Part shown: piece after piece, positions 62,143 through 64,000 of the stretch
Layout of the letters: every line of letters begins with the position of its first letter
How positions within the stretch are numbered: position 1 is the stretch's first letter
DNA from: Sipunculus nudus
Taxonomy: Eukaryota; Annelida; Sipuncula; Golfingiida; Sipunculidae
DNA: 64,000 nt
Reading direction: 5' to 3'
NCBI GenBank assembly: GCA_026874595.1
Contig: CM049316.1
Coordinates: 61,079,676 to 61,143,675 of the forward strand
Translations under genes and position numbers: made by a program
Notes under the pieces: generated by a model
Seen by the model: only the letters and a program-made list of their open reading frames with translations
What the model was told of the DNA's origin: nothing
Databases searched by the model: none

Positions 62143-62560
62143 AACTCCAGGATTTAGCAGGGGGGGGGGGGAGTCCGACCCAGGAAAATCATTGACAAAG
62201 CTCAAAAAAGGTCCCCAGGCAGAAGCGGATCCAAGGGGGGGGGGGGGGTCAAGGGGGTCCGGACCCCTCCCCCCCCCCCCTTTTTTTTCATCAGAAGCAA
62301 CGTTTTTTATGGGCTTCGGACAAAATTTTACGGCCTGGACCCCCCCCCCTTTTCCAGACCTGGGGACCTTTTTTAGGGTTTTCATTAGTCCTCCTGGGTT
62401 GGACCCCCCCCCCCCTTTTCCTAAATCCTGGATCCGCCCCTGCCAGGTCCGGAAAGGGGGAGGAAGCCTAGGATGGAAAAATTTATCTAAAACCCTATGA
62501 AAAAGTTAGGCAGCTGAAAAGGTTGGGTCCGGACCCCCCCCCCTTAATCCGCTCTTGAAC
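62143..62560. mobile_element. Compound CAGGGGCGGATCC-family insertion with poly-G/poly-C runs
   Basis: The right end of one unit is GGATCCGCCCCTG at 62430-62442, preceded on the minus strand by AGGATTTAGGAAAAGG and a G run. A further end-like AGAAGCGGATCC is at 62221-62232, and a last AATCCGCTCTTG is near 62548. Runs of G or C of roughly 8-13 bases occur at about 62161, 62237, 62267, 62341, 62406 and 62537. At least two family members seem nested or head-to-head. The Pro/Gly-rich ORF across it is an artefact. Confidence 0.6.
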
Positions 62561-62673
62561 TGCGATTTTTTGTGGAAAATTATTTACTCTGCCAAAATAA
62601 ACTCTTAGCTGTAGATAATACATAAATAATTGTTACTAATATTTACCTACTTTTATTCCTTAATTTCCCCCGG

Positions 62674-62980
62674 CATTAGGCCAAAAAAGGTATGGTTCTC
62701 AGGCATCGCTCGAGTCAATTCTAACCCCCCCCCCCCCCAAAAAAAAATATTATATATTGATAATCAGCTTTCAAGCAGATAAATAATACAATGTTGATAA
62801 TATTTCCTTCCTTATGTAGTGCTTTTACCTGTTAAGAAAAAAAACTGTTATTATCATGCTTTTCCGTGATCAAATGACATTTATGTCGAAATATACAATT
62901 AAAGGGAAAAAAAATCTCCTGCTCACATCGATTTCTGTGCATGCCTGAAAACCATACCTTTATTTTGCCTGCCTTATGCC
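62674..62980 (-). mobile_element. TTAGGCC MITE, copy 3 (inverted orientation)
   Basis: Left arm GGCATTAGGCCAAAAAAGG-TATGGTTCTCAGGCAT; right arm ATGCCTGAAAACCATACC...TTGCCTGCCTTATGCC, inverted. The interior matches the minus strand of copies 1 and 2 (CTCGAGTCAATTCTAACCCC, TGCTTTTACCTGTT, CCGTGATCAAATGACATTT). ORFs overlapping it on both strands look repeat-derived. Confidence 0.75.
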
Positions 62981-62984
62981 CTAA

Positions 62985-64000
62985 TTGTATTAATAATCGA
63001 TCGCAAAACCTGAGCAAATCATCGATACTCACTTTTTTTATAGCCACTCCTACTGAAAAGACAGAAATGTCTTCAGTGTGTATAATCACTAGTATAGTGT
63101 TTGCCAAACAAATATTTTCTATAATTAAAAAAATGTTGTTTGATAAGTCAAATATGATTACAGGTGTCATTTTGCGATGCATGCAGAAAAATGAAAAGCT
63201 TAGACAGAATAGCCAAATTAATATGACTTTCATCACGACTCTCCACACGTAGCTTTACCGAATCAATTAAATGTCTGCTGAGTGTCGTGATATTAACGTT
63301 TTAACAGGTATGTCAAATTAAGCTTTGTGTGCGGAATAAAACATTCTGAATAATAATTTCTGGGTTTTTTTTGTTACTTGGCAGGTGTCACATTAAATAA
63401 CAATTAGTTTCCTTTACTTTAACCACAGGATAGGCTACAAATATCAAACGAGACAAAGAATGGCGTTTCATAAGATACTTTGCATGTAGGACCCCCACGC
63501 CAATAGATACCCATTATACCCATTATAATATTGATACATTACTCGAACCTATGAAATCAGGATTTATAATATAAATTTAATTACCATACACGCATTAGTT
63601 ATCGCAGACCTGACATAAATGAATGACATGTTTATTTTTACACCATGATATACTCAACTTAATTAATCTGTAACGCATGTTTTCCCACGGTTTCGTGACA
63701 CGACACTTCATTCGACTTGAAGGTCTATATCAATGCATATGGGTGACACTGAATTGTACACTATTTAAGAGAGTGGGCTCCTATCAACCGGACAGTGTAC
63801 TCAGTGATGAACTACCCTAAATTGAACCCGACAAGCATCACACTCCGAGTGACGTCACTGCGTTCAGGAAAATCGCCCCGGAAAGAAATCGACAAGCATC
63901 ACGGGCCATGTGACGTGAAACTGACAACAAAGGGGGACACTGAATGTGTGAAGGTGCTGGCACGTGTGTGATTTTGAAGTGTTTATTGGAGTATTTTGTA
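62985..64000. other. Right-edge intergenic stretch, no gene recognised
   Basis: The overlapping ORFs of 138 (minus) and 103 (plus) codons mirror each other and the minus one runs into the MITE, so neither is accepted. Near the right edge there are two GACAAGCATCAC direct repeats (63830 and 63890) and a palindromic TGACGTCA (CRE-type) at about 63851. Confidence 0.4.

Noticed and set aside
62027-62500. 157-codon Gly/Pro-rich ORF
   Set aside because: Encoded by poly-G and poly-C runs of the CAGGGGCGGATCC elements.
62832-63252. 138-codon minus ORF with a hydrophobic start and a mirrored 103-codon plus ORF
   Set aside because: Both strands are open over the same AT-rich DNA and the minus ORF runs into the TTAGGCC MITE arm. 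No domain is seen.

Overview
This window looks like animal nuclear DNA, most likely from a bivalve mollusc or another lophotrochozoan. It is AT-rich and gene-poor. It is full of short inverted-repeat elements, AT/AG/TC microsatellites and unusually long poly-C/poly-G runs, and there is no operon structure. The one convincing protein-coding piece is a spliced exon whose RGK-type GTPase sequence resembles protostome RGK proteins. The mollusc assignment is inference from repeat character and that exon; no species is claimed.

Gene content: one large minus-strand exon (36558-37503) encodes the Ser/Arg-rich N-terminus and the P-loop of an RGK (Rad/Gem/Rem) family small GTPase. It ends at a clear GT donor in the middle of the G domain. 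The rest of the G domain must lie at lower coordinates; I could not find it here. A GC-richer stretch at 37504-38235, behind a good minus-strand splice acceptor, may be 5' UTR or an earlier exon. The first ~130 bases may hold the end of another exon, with weak support. I judge nearly all other ORFs to be chance or repeat-derived.

Layout: 1-5.7 kb carries dispersed repeats (a GAGTCC/AAGTCC family, a TATCGATAC family, a ~300 bp family whose second copy is at 34.3 kb). At 6.28-6.67 kb is a short element with textbook Helitron ends. 7-17 kb is mostly featureless apart from a SINE-like copy and a CAGGGGCGGATCC-type element. At 17-21.6 kb are a CTG/CAG-rich block and microsatellites. 25-30.5 kb holds a TTAGGCC MITE, the second GAGTCC element, a 39 bp minisatellite and a MITE with a 17 bp minisatellite inside. 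33-37.6 kb holds a tRNA-derived SINE and the RGK exon. 42.2-49.1 kb has a three-level nest of transposons, a ~600 bp local duplication and a CpG-rich 684 bp inverted-repeat element. 52.7-53.9 kb is a fold-back element with CG-rich heptamer arrays. 56.3-59.1 kb is a 2.8 kb minisatellite of hairpin-forming units with a 352 bp higher-order period. 61-63 kb holds more microsatellites, a compound poly-G/poly-C element and a third TTAGGCC MITE.

The main themes are (1) nested insertions whose pre-insertion sites can be read from a paralogous copy in the same window, and (2) at least one, and perhaps several, minisatellites that appear to have grown from the terminal sequences of inverted-repeat transposons. 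I found no multi-gene system.
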